Positions 50,227 to 58,500 of a stretch of DNA of 64,000 bases are shown piece after piece. Under the pieces are notes generated by a model. The model saw only the letters and a list, made by a program, of their open reading frames with translations, did no database searches and was not told where the DNA came from. Origin of the DNA: Catellatospora vulcania (lineage in GTDB: Bacteria > Actinomycetota > Actinomycetes > Mycobacteriales > Micromonosporaceae); NCBI RefSeq assembly GCF_009720385.1, contig NZ_ML769301.1, forward strand, positions 620,001 through 684,000. The letters run 5' to 3'. Numbering within the stretch: the first letter of the stretch is position 1; each line of letters begins with the position of its first letter. The position numbers were made by a program, and so were the translations under genes.

Positions 50227-50775
50227 ATGACGACAACGGCGAAGGCAACGGCGAAGAAGTACTACGGCAAGTACCGGGCGACGGTCATCAACAACGTCGA
50301 CCCGATGCAGATCGGCCGCCTGCAGGTGATCGTGCCGGACGTCTCGCACGTCGTGCCCACCTCCTGGGCGATGCCGTGCGTGCCGATCTCGGGCATCAAC
50401 AACGGCACGTTCGCGCTGCCGCTGATGGGGGCCGGCGTGTGGGTCGAGTTCGAGCAGGGCAACCCCGACCACCCGATCTGGGTCGGCGGCTACTGGGGCA
50501 ACGCCGCCGAGACCCCCGTGCTGGCCAAGGCCGTGCCGCCGGGCGTGCCGGGCATCACCCTGCAGACCGCGACGCTCAACGGCATCGTCATCAACGACAC
50601 CCCCGGCATCGGCGGCGTGACCATCTTCTGCCGGGGCGTGCCGATGATCGCCGTCACCGACGCCGGCATCACCGTCATGAACGGCAAGGGCGCGATGATC
50701 AACCTGGTCGGCCCGGCGGTCAGCATCGTCGGCACACCGGTGGACGTCAACGCCGGCGGACTGACGGTGGTGTGA
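50227..50775 (+). CDS. spike protein (phage baseplate assembly gpV-like, OB-fold plus beta-helix)
   Basis: A 182-residue protein. Residues 10-90 form the OB-fold of gpV/VgrG: YYGKYRATVINNVDPMQIGR, LQVIVPDV, ALPLMGAGVWVEFEQGNPDH and PIWVGGYWGN. The remainder is made of short repeating hydrophobic strands (GITLQTATLNGIVINDTPGI, GVTIFCRGVPMIAVTDAGI) as in the triple-stranded beta-helix needle of spikes. It starts 1 base after the hub stop. Confidence 0.92.
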   Translation: MTTTAKATAKKYYGKYRATVINNVDPMQIGRLQVIVPDVSHVVPTSWAMPCVPISGINNGTFALPLMGAGVWVEFEQGNPDHPIWVGGYWGNAAETPVLAKAVPPGVPGITLQTATLNGIVINDTPGIGGVTIFCRGVPMIAVTDAGITVMNGKGAMINLVGPAVSIVGTPVDVNAGGLTVV

Positions 50776-50777
50776 CG

Positions 50778-51092
50778 ATGCCCGGTCCGATCGTCCACGC
50801 GGGAGCCGCGATCCTGTGCTCGCACGCCGGGGTCGCCACCCCGCTCGCCCCGAACCCGCGGGTCACCGTCAGCGGCCAGCCGATCGTCACCGTCGGCACG
50901 CCGTACGCCATCGCCGGCTGCTCGCTGACGCCCAGCGGCGTGTTCTGCCAGACCGGGACGTGGGTCGCCGGTGCGGCCCGGGTGTTCGTCATGGGCATGC
51001 CGGTGGCCGTGCAGGCCGGGGTGTCGATCTGCGGCTCGACCGGCTCGCCGCTGCTGCCGGTGATGGTCCAGCCCCGGGCGGTGGCCACATGA
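50778..51092 (+). CDS. PAAR-like spike tip protein
   Basis: A 104-residue protein shaped like PAAR tips: MPGPIVHAGAAILCSHAGVA, TVSGQPIVTVGTPYAIAGCS, TWVAGAARVFVMGMPVAVQA and ICGSTGSPLLPV. Paired Cys/His positions (C, H, C, C) could hold a metal at the apex. It would sharpen the spike and may present cargo. Four-base overlap with the gp25 gene. Confidence 0.85.
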   Translation: MPGPIVHAGAAILCSHAGVATPLAPNPRVTVSGQPIVTVGTPYAIAGCSLTPSGVFCQTGTWVAGAARVFVMGMPVAVQAGVSICGSTGSPLLPVMVQPRAVAT

Positions 51093-51454
51093 ACGTCGGG
51101 TTCCCGTACCGCTTCGACGCCACCGGACGCACCGCCGCCGTGGACGACGAGGCGCATGTCAAGGACATGATCGCGCAGGTGCTGTTCACCAGCCCCGGTG
51201 AGCGGGTGATGCGGCCGGACTTCGGGTCGGGTCTGCTGGCGCTGACGTTCGAACCCAACAGCTTCGAGCTCGCCGCCACGACGCAGTTCCTCGTGCAGGC
51301 TTCGCTGCAGCAGTGGCTGGGCCACCTCATCGCCGTCGAGTCGGTCGAGGTGACCGGCGACGACGGGGCGCTGCGGGTGTCGGTCGACTACGTCGTCCGG
51401 CGCACCCAGCAGCGCCGGACCGACCAGTTCACGGCCCCGGGGGCGGCGGCATGA
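51089..51454 (+). CDS. GPW/gp25 baseplate wedge protein
   Basis: A 121-residue protein with the gp25 core: VDDEAHVKDMIAQVLFTSPG, ERVMRPDFGSGLLALTFEPN and VESVEVTGDDGALRVSVDYV. The ERVM and DFG residues are invariant in gp25/Afp9/TssE proteins, which connect the sheath base to the wedges. ATGA overlap with the following large wedge gene. Confidence 0.95.
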   Translation: MNVGFPYRFDATGRTAAVDDEAHVKDMIAQVLFTSPGERVMRPDFGSGLLALTFEPNSFELAATTQFLVQASLQQWLGHLIAVESVEVTGDDGALRVSVDYVVRRTQQRRTDQFTAPGAAA

Positions 51455-54069
51455 GCACCAGGTACACCTGCTGCCAGGACAGGCGCCTGCGCGTGGTCAA
51501 GGACGCCGGGCTGCTCAACGGCATCGAGTACCTCGAAGTCGCCACGGCCGGGCCGCGGCAGCGCACGCTGCTCGTCCGGCTGCTCAAGGCAGCCTCGGGC
51601 ATCACCAAGGACCAGGTCACGATCGACGGCGGCGAGCGCGTCCGCACCGTCGGCGTCGAGTGGGTCGCCGCAGCGAACGCGCTGCCCGCCGGTGAGGACC
51701 CGGGCATCGTGTCCGGGCTGGCCGACCCGCAGGACGTCCTGGTGGTCCGCACGGATCAGACGGGCGACTTCTCGTACTACACGCTGCACCTGACAGCGCC
51801 CGGTGTCGACCCGGTCCTCGACGAGGTCGAGTTCACCTTCAAGGTGGACTGCGACGCCACCTGGGACTGCCGCGACGAGTGCCACTGCAACGACCAGCTT
51901 GAGCAGGCGCCGCAGCTCGACTACCTCGCCAAGGACTATGCGAGCTTCCGGCGGATGCTGCTGGACCGGCTGAGCCTGGTCTCGCCGCGCTGGCGCGAGC
52001 GCAACCCCGCCGACCTGGGCGTGGCCATGGTGGAACTGCTGGCCTACGAAGCCGACCGGCTGTCGTACCGGCAGGACGCCATCGCCACCGAGGCCTACCT
52101 CGGCACCGCCCGCAGCCGGGTCTCGCTGCGCCGCCATGCCCGCCTGGTCGACTACCGGCTGCACGACGGCTGCTCGGCGCGGGCGCTGCTGCGCTGCACC
52201 AGCGAGGGCAACGGGGTGGTCCTGGCGGCGGGCACGAAGGTGTACTCGAAGGTCGACGGGCTCAAACCGCGGCTCGACGCCGACGGCGAGCGCGCCGCGC
52301 TCAACGCGGGCGCGGCGGTCTTCGAGACCGTCGACCGCTTCGTGCTCTACGAGGAGCACAACGAGCTGCACTTCTACACCTGGGGCGACGACGAGTGCTG
52401 CCTGCCCGAGGGCAGCACCACGGCGACCCTGCTCGGCGAGCACCCGAATCTGAAAGCGGGCGACCTCCTGGTCTTCGCCGAGGTGCGCAGTCCCGTCAAC
52501 GGCAAGACCGCCGACGCCGACCCGGCGCACACCTGCGCGGTGCGGCTGACCAAGGTCGAGCCGTCCAGCGACCCGTCCGGCGGCCAGTTCCTGCCGACGC
52601 CGACCGGTGACCCCGTCGCGATCACCGAGATCGCCTGGGACCGGGCCGACCGGCTGCCGTTCGCGGTGTGCGTCAGCGCCAAGGCAGCAGGCCCCGACCC
52701 GGTCAGCGTCGCGTGGGGCAACATCGTGGTCGCCGACCACGGCCGCAGCACCACCGAGCAGCTCGGCGAGGTCCCGCAGCCGCACCTGGTCTACGCCGGC
52801 GAGACCGAACACTGCGGCACCGAGCAGCGCAAGCAGGTCCCGGCCCGGTTCCGGCCGAAGCTGCGCCACCGGCCGCTGTCGCAGCGGGTCGACGTCAACC
52901 CCCGGGTGCGGGTCACCACCGACCTCGACGCCGGGGTCGTCACCGACCTGACCGCCCGCACCTTCACCACGACGGTCAAGGACTGGCTGATCAGCCACGG
53001 GGTGACGTTCCAGCACGCTCCGGTGACGGTGCGCGGCGCACACGACGAGTGGTCGGTCAGCGACGGGGCGACCGTGGTGCGGGTGCGCGCCGACGCGGGG
53101 ACCCTGTCCATCCTGGATCGCCCCGTCGCCGCGGCGGCGGTGACCGCGGCGACGCCGCGCGGGGCCCGGCCGCAGATCACCCTCGACGACGGCACGCACA
53201 CCTGGCAGCCGCGCTGGGACCTGCTGGCCAGCGCCGACGACGCCGAGGAGTTCGCCGTCGAGGCCGAGCACGACGGCACCGCCTACCTGCGGCTGAACAA
53301 TCCCGCCTCGGGGCTGGTCTTCACCGCGGCGTACCGGGTCGGCAACGGGGTCGCGGGCAATGTCGGCGCGGGCACGCTGGTGCACGTCGCGACGACCGCC
53401 TCGGTGACGGCGGTGACGAACCCGCTGCCCGCGGGCGGTGGCCACGAGCCGGAGAGCGGCGACGAGGTCCGGCGCGACGCGCCGCAGGCATACCTGGTGC
53501 AGGAGCGGGCGGTGACCCCGGCCGACTGGGAGGAGGTCGCGGTCCGTGACGAGCAGGTGCAGCGGGCCGCCGCGACCTGGCGCTGGACCGGTAGCTGGCA
53601 CACCGTGTTCCTGACCGTGGACCGGTTCGGCGGCCTGCCCGTCGACGCGGCGTTCGAGCAGGAGCAGCGGGCGCGGCTGGAGCGCTACCGGCTGGCCGGT
53701 TACGACCTTGAGCTGGACGCGCCCCGGTTCGTGCCCATCGAGCTGGGCGTGCACGTGTGCGTCGGCCCCGCCCACGCCCGCTCTGCCGTACGCAGAGAGC
53801 TGCTCAAGGCGCTGACCGGCCTGTTCCACGCCGACCGGCTCACCTTCGCCCAGCCGGTGTACCTGAGCCCGGTCTACGCCGCGGCGCAGGCCGTGCCGGG
53901 CGTGACGTCGGTGCAGGTGCACACGTTCCGCCGCCAGAACGATCCCGGCGTGACCGGAGTGGACAGCGGGGTGCTGCCGATGAGCCGGCTGGAGATCGCC
54001 CGGCTGGACAACAACCCGAACTTCCCGGAGCACGGCGTGCTGGAACTGACCCTCGGGGGTGGACGTTGA
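51451..54069 (+). CDS. baseplate J-like wedge protein 1 (putative baseplate assembly protein)
   Basis: An 872-residue protein. It starts with an uncommon Cys-containing sequence (STRYTCCQDRRLRVVKDAG), then a Cys-rich loop CDATWDCRDECHCNDQ (about residues 140-155) that may bind metal. LGVAMVELLAYEADRLSYRQ and DAIATEAYLGTARSRVSLRR are the wedge core shared with the next gene. The C-terminal third has the gpJ/gp6 fold (ERAVTPADWEEVAVRDEQVQ, VFLTVDRFGGLPVDAAF). This is the larger of the two wedge proteins that form the baseplate ring. Confidence 0.9.
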   Translation: MSTRYTCCQDRRLRVVKDAGLLNGIEYLEVATAGPRQRTLLVRLLKAASGITKDQVTIDGGERVRTVGVEWVAAANALPAGEDPGIVSGLADPQDVLVVRTDQTGDFSYYTLHLTAPGVDPVLDEVEFTFKVDCDATWDCRDECHCNDQLEQAPQLDYLAKDYASFRRMLLDRLSLVSPRWRERNPADLGVAMVELLAYEADRLSYRQDAIATEAYLGTARSRVSLRRHARLVDYRLHDGCSARALLRCTSEGNGVVLAAGTKVYSKVDGLKPRLDADGERAALNAGAAVFETVDRFVLYEEHNELHFYTWGDDECCLPEGSTTATLLGEHPNLKAGDLLVFAEVRSPVNGKTADADPAHTCAVRLTKVEPSSDPSGGQFLPTPTGDPVAITEIAWDRADRLPFAVCVSAKAAGPDPVSVAWGNIVVADHGRSTTEQLGEVPQPHLVYAGETEHCGTEQRKQVPARFRPKLRHRPLSQRVDVNPRVRVTTDLDAGVVTDLTARTFTTTVKDWLISHGVTFQHAPVTVRGAHDEWSVSDGATVVRVRADAGTLSILDRPVAAAAVTAATPRGARPQITLDDGTHTWQPRWDLLASADDAEEFAVEAEHDGTAYLRLNNPASGLVFTAAYRVGNGVAGNVGAGTLVHVATTASVTAVTNPLPAGGGHEPESGDEVRRDAPQAYLVQERAVTPADWEEVAVRDEQVQRAAATWRWTGSWHTVFLTVDRFGGLPVDAAFEQEQRARLERYRLAGYDLELDAPRFVPIELGVHVCVGPAHARSAVRRELLKALTGLFHADRLTFAQPVYLSPVYAAAQAVPGVTSVQVHTFRRQNDPGVTGVDSGVLPMSRLEIARLDNNPNFPEHGVLELTLGGGR

Positions 54070-56552
54070 GCAGCCGACAGTGCGCCTGCGGGTGCTGCCA
54101 GGGCGTCGCGCCCGCCACCCCGGTCGAGGTGTTCAACCGCCCGGCGCTGCCGCAGGTCGCCTACCGTCCCGGCGTGTACGCGCAGTTCAAGGCGAGCCTG
54201 CAGGCCGGGCTCACCTCCGCCGACCGCCCGGCGCTGGCGGCGCTGACCACCCGGGCCGGCGACGACTTCACCATGGCGCTGCTCGACGGCGTCGCGAGCG
54301 TCGCCGACGTGCTGACGTTCTACACCGAGCGGCTCGCGCAGGAGTCCTACCTGCGCACCGCCACCGAGCGGCTGTCGCTGACGGAGCTGGGCAGGCTCGT
54401 CGGCTACCGGCTGCGTCCCGGCGTGGCCGCCGCGACCGACCTCGCGTTCCACGTCGAGCCGCCGCCACCGGCCGCCGTGTCGGCCGCGACGTCGCCGTTC
54501 CACCGGGTACGCCAGCCCGAGTCGGTGCCGATCCCCGCCGGGACCCCGGTCCGCAGCGTGCCCGGCCCGGGTGAGCAGCAGCAGGTCTTCGAGACGGTCG
54601 AGCCGATCGAGGCGAGCCCGCGGTGGAACACGCTGCGCCCGCTGCAGACCCGCAAGACGGTCGTCGGCAGCGGCCGCACGTCGCTGTACACCGCGGGCCT
54701 GGCCGCCAACCTCAAACCCGGCGATCTGCTGCTGTTCCACGGCGCGGCCGGGTTCGAGGTGCGGCCGATCGCGAGCGCCGCCCGGCAGGACAAACTCGAC
54801 CGGACGCTGGTCACCTGGCAGGATGCGCTGACCGTGGCGGGTCCGCTGACGGCGTACGTGATGCGCAAGCGCCTCAGCGTGTTCGGCTGGAACGCCCCGC
54901 TGTGGAAGTCCATGGCGAAAGAGTTCAAGATCAGCTACGGGTGTGAGACCTGCGCCGACTGGCCGTCGTACTGGATCCAGCCCATGCCCTCCGGCGGCTG
55001 GGGCGACCCGGCCGACTACCCGTCACAGCCCTGGTACCTGCGCGTCGACGTCGACGGCTCCCACCCCGACCTGGGCGGCAGCCACATCGTGCTCAGCGAC
55101 GGCACGGCGCACCGGCACTTCACCGTCGCGTCGCTCGCTGAGCTGTCCCGGGCCGAGTTCGCCATCTCCGGCAAGGTCACCCGCGTCAAGCTCAGCGGCT
55201 CCTACAGCCAGTACCTCACGTTCTTCGACAAGGTGCGCCAGACCACCGTGTACGCCGGCAGCGAGCAGCTGACCCTCGCCGAGGAGCCCGACACCTCACC
55301 GGTGACCGGCGGCCAGATCACCGTCAGCGGCCACGTCGCCGACCTCGAACCCGGACGCAGGCTGCTCGTCGTGGGTCAGCAGACCGAGACGGCGACGCTG
55401 CTGTCGGCGGTGAAGTCCGGACCCGACACCGTGCTGACCTTCACCCAGGACCTGGCCCACCACCACGCCCGCGACACGGTGCAGATCTTCGGCAACGTGG
55501 CCGCGGCCACCCACGGTGAGACCGTGCACCAGCTGCTCGGCGACGGGCAGGCCGCCAAGGCGTTCCAGCGGTTCGCACTCGCGCACGCGCCGCTGACGTT
55601 CGTGCAGGCCGACAACCCGGCCGGCGCGTCGTCGACCCTGGAACTGCGCGTCAACGACGTGCTGTGGACCGAGACCCCCACCCTGTACCCGGCCCGGCCC
55701 GGCGACCGCGTCTACGCCACCGCCGACACCCCGGCCGGCGCCGTCGAGGTCGGCTTCGGCGACGGCGTGCGCGGCGCACGGGTGCCGACCGGCCAGCACA
55801 ACGTCCGCGCCCGCTACCGCAAGGGCACCGGCGCCGCGGGCAACCTGCCCGCGGGCGCGCTGACCCAGCTCGGCTCCCCTCCGCTCGGCGTGACCGGGGT
55901 GACCAACCCCGCGCCCGCGCTCGGCGGCGCCGACCCCGACGCCGCCGACCACGCCCGCGCCGGCATCCCCCTGTCGACGACCACGCTCGGGCGGGCGGTG
56001 TCGCTGACCGACTACGCGGACTTCTCGCGGACGTTCCCCGGAATCGCCAAGGCCGCCGCGACCGTGCTGCCCGTACGCCACGTGCGCACCATCGTGGTGA
56101 CCGTGGCCGGCCCCGGCGGCACGCCCGTCCCGCAGCAGGTCCGGGCGAGGCTGGTCAACGCGCTGCACGGCTACGGCGACCCGCTGGTGCCCGTCGTCGT
56201 CGTCCCGCACCGGCAGGTGCCGTTCCAGCTGCGGATGAAGGTGCGCCGCGACCCCGCGTACGAGCTGAGCCAGGTGCTGCGCGCGGTCGCCGACACCCTC
56301 ACCGCGTCCTTCGGCTTCGCCGCCCGCGACTTCGCCCGGCCCGTGCAGCAGTCCGAGGTCATCGCCGCCGCGCACCGGGCCGCCGGCGTCGTCGCCGTCG
56401 ACCTGGACCTGCTCTACCGCGGCACGGCCCAGTCCCACCAGCAGCGGCTGCTCGCCGACGGCCCGCAGGCGACGCAGTCGCAGGTGTACGGCGCCGAGCT
56501 GCTGCTGCTCACCGCCGATCCGCTGACCTGGCTGACGGAGATGCCCACATGA
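54066..56552 (+). CDS. baseplate J-like wedge protein 2
   Basis: An 828-residue protein that starts at TTG 54066, in a TTGA overlap with the preceding stop. It opens SSRQCACGCCQGVAPATPVE, an N-terminal Cys cluster that could bind metal. DVLTFYTERLAQESYLRTAT, ERLSLTELGRLVGYRLRPGV repeats the wedge core of the upstream gene, and the C-terminal part is a Baseplate_J domain (EVGFGDGVRGARVPTGQHNV, TLGRAVSLTDYADFSRTFPG, VSVRRDP-type end). The two wedge genes probably arose by duplication. Confidence 0.9.
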   Translation: MSSRQCACGCCQGVAPATPVEVFNRPALPQVAYRPGVYAQFKASLQAGLTSADRPALAALTTRAGDDFTMALLDGVASVADVLTFYTERLAQESYLRTATERLSLTELGRLVGYRLRPGVAAATDLAFHVEPPPPAAVSAATSPFHRVRQPESVPIPAGTPVRSVPGPGEQQQVFETVEPIEASPRWNTLRPLQTRKTVVGSGRTSLYTAGLAANLKPGDLLLFHGAAGFEVRPIASAARQDKLDRTLVTWQDALTVAGPLTAYVMRKRLSVFGWNAPLWKSMAKEFKISYGCETCADWPSYWIQPMPSGGWGDPADYPSQPWYLRVDVDGSHPDLGGSHIVLSDGTAHRHFTVASLAELSRAEFAISGKVTRVKLSGSYSQYLTFFDKVRQTTVYAGSEQLTLAEEPDTSPVTGGQITVSGHVADLEPGRRLLVVGQQTETATLLSAVKSGPDTVLTFTQDLAHHHARDTVQIFGNVAAATHGETVHQLLGDGQAAKAFQRFALAHAPLTFVQADNPAGASSTLELRVNDVLWTETPTLYPARPGDRVYATADTPAGAVEVGFGDGVRGARVPTGQHNVRARYRKGTGAAGNLPAGALTQLGSPPLGVTGVTNPAPALGGADPDAADHARAGIPLSTTTLGRAVSLTDYADFSRTFPGIAKAAATVLPVRHVRTIVVTVAGPGGTPVPQQVRARLVNALHGYGDPLVPVVVVPHRQVPFQLRMKVRRDPAYELSQVLRAVADTLTASFGFAARDFARPVQQSEVIAAAHRAAGVVAVDLDLLYRGTAQSHQQRLLADGPQATQSQVYGAELLLLTADPLTWLTEMPT

Positions 56553-58474
56553 GCGCCCGCCCCGAAACCGTCGCCCGGCTCTACGACCTGATGCCCCGGG
56601 TGTACCGCACCCGCGACGCGGGGCAGCTCGAACAGCTGATCGAGGTGATCGCCGGGCAGATCGACGTGCTGGAGGAGAGCCTCGACCAGTTCTACGACGA
56701 CCAGTTCGTCGAGACCGCCGCCGCGTGGGCGGTGCCCTACCTCGGCGACCTCATCGGCTACCGGCCGCTGTCCGGCCCGTTCGGCTCGCCGCGTGCCGAG
56801 GTCGCCAACACCATCGCCTACCGGCGGCGCAAGGGCACCGCCGCGATGCTGGAGCAGCTCGCCTTCGACGTCACCGGCTGGAAGGCGCGCGCCGTCGAGT
56901 TCTTCGAGCGGCTGGCCGCCACCCAGTACATGAACCACATCCGGCCCGGCAAGGGCGGCACCCCCGACCTGCGCCACCCGGCCCAGCTGGAGTGGATCGG
57001 CACGGCGTTCGACGATTACGCCCACACGGCCGAGGTGCGGCGCATCGCCACCCGGGCCGGGCGGTACAACATCCACAACGTCGGCATCTTCCTGTGGCGC
57101 GTCGAGGCCGTCGAGCTGACCCGCAGCCCGCTCGTGCCCGACACCGGCTCGCAGCGGCGCTTCCGGTTCCACCCGCTGGGCATCGACTCACGGCTGTACG
57201 GCGCGCCGCGTACCGAGGACGAGATCGCCCACCTCGCCACGCAGCTCGACGTGCCGCTGCCGCTGACCCGCCGCTGGCTGAAGGCGCATCAGGACGCCTA
57301 CTACGGCAAGGACCGCAGCCTGCTGGTCGGGCTGCTCGGCGCGGCCACCCCGGGCAAGGTGCGCTTCTGCGACCTGTCCGACGTGCCCGGCGACTGGGCG
57401 CACGCGCCTGCGCCGGGATCGGGCGAGATCGCCATCGACCCCGTCCTGGGCCGGGTCTACTTCCCGGACCCGGTCACCGGATCCGTCCGGGCCGTGGCCA
57501 ACTACCACTACGGGACCGCGATGCGGATCGGCGGGGGCGGCTACGACCGGTCGCCTTCGGCCGCCGACGGTCCCGTGGTCGCCGACCCCGATCTGCAGAC
57601 CGCGCTCGACCAGGTAAAAAGCGGCGGCGCGGTCGAGATCGAGGACAACGGGCGCTACGCCCAGACCCCCGTGATCACCACCGACGACGCGAAGACCGTG
57701 GTCCTGCGCGCCGCCGACCGGCACCGGCCGCTGCTGGCCGCCGCCGGACCGATCGAGCTCAAGCCCGGCAAGGACGGCGCCGTCGTGCTGGACGGGCTCA
57801 TGATCAGCGGCGGGCCGCTGGTGCTCAAGGACACCGGAGACATCGCCGTACGCAAGGTGATCCTCAAGCACTGCACGCTGGTGCCGGGCCTGACCCGGAC
57901 CCTGGCCAACGAACCCGGCACCCCGGCGGCGGCAAGCCTGATCATCGAGCACCCGTTCGCCGTCGTCGAGATCGACCGGTGCGTGACCGGCCCGATCACC
58001 GCCGTCGAGGGCGCCACCGTCGCCGTACGTGACAGCGTCGTCGAGGCCGCCGCGGTGGCCGACACGGCGCTGGCGGTGGCGGCGCTGAAGCTCGACGAGA
58101 GCACGGTCGTCGGCGCGATCGAGGCCGTCCGGGTGGACATCTCCAACTCGATCGTGCTCGGCACCGTCACCGCGTCGCGCCGCCAGGAGGGGTGCGTGCG
58201 GTTCAGCTTCATCACCGAGGAGTCGCTGACCCCGCAGAAGTACCGCTGCGTGTTCCAGCCGCCGCCCGACTTCACCTCGCTGCGCTTCGCCGAGCCCGGC
58301 TACGCCCAGCTGCGCGCCACGACCGCCGACGAGATCCGCCGCGGCGCGGACAACGAGAGCGAGATGGGGGTCGGCAACCACCTGTACGCGCCGCAACGCG
58401 AGGCGAACCTGCTGGCCCGCCTCGACGAGTACCTCCGCTTCGGCCTCGAGGCGGGCATCTTCTATGCAAGTTGA
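56549..58474 (+). CDS. tail protein I-like protein with beta-helix C-terminal region
   Basis: A 641-residue protein. Residues 1-230 follow phage tail protein I / Afp12-type sequence: RLYDLMPRVYRTRDAGQLEQ, VAGQIDVLEESLDQFYDDQF, VPYLGDLIGYRPL and ANTIAYRRRKGTAAMLEQLA. The middle (about 340-560) has short repeated hydrophobic strands (GAVEIEDNGRYAQTPVITTD, KTVVLRAADRHRPLLAAAGP, GAVVLDGLMISGGPLVLKD), a right-handed beta-helix pattern. It may link the baseplate to a fibre or be surface-exposed. ATGA overlap upstream. Confidence 0.85.
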   Translation: MSARPETVARLYDLMPRVYRTRDAGQLEQLIEVIAGQIDVLEESLDQFYDDQFVETAAAWAVPYLGDLIGYRPLSGPFGSPRAEVANTIAYRRRKGTAAMLEQLAFDVTGWKARAVEFFERLAATQYMNHIRPGKGGTPDLRHPAQLEWIGTAFDDYAHTAEVRRIATRAGRYNIHNVGIFLWRVEAVELTRSPLVPDTGSQRRFRFHPLGIDSRLYGAPRTEDEIAHLATQLDVPLPLTRRWLKAHQDAYYGKDRSLLVGLLGAATPGKVRFCDLSDVPGDWAHAPAPGSGEIAIDPVLGRVYFPDPVTGSVRAVANYHYGTAMRIGGGGYDRSPSAADGPVVADPDLQTALDQVKSGGAVEIEDNGRYAQTPVITTDDAKTVVLRAADRHRPLLAAAGPIELKPGKDGAVVLDGLMISGGPLVLKDTGDIAVRKVILKHCTLVPGLTRTLANEPGTPAAASLIIEHPFAVVEIDRCVTGPITAVEGATVAVRDSVVEAAAVADTALAVAALKLDESTVVGAIEAVRVDISNSIVLGTVTASRRQEGCVRFSFITEESLTPQKYRCVFQPPPDFTSLRFAEPGYAQLRATTADEIRRGADNESEMGVGNHLYAPQREANLLARLDEYLRFGLEAGIFYAS

Positions 58475-58500
58475 CACAGCGACCTCAAGGACTGTCCATC

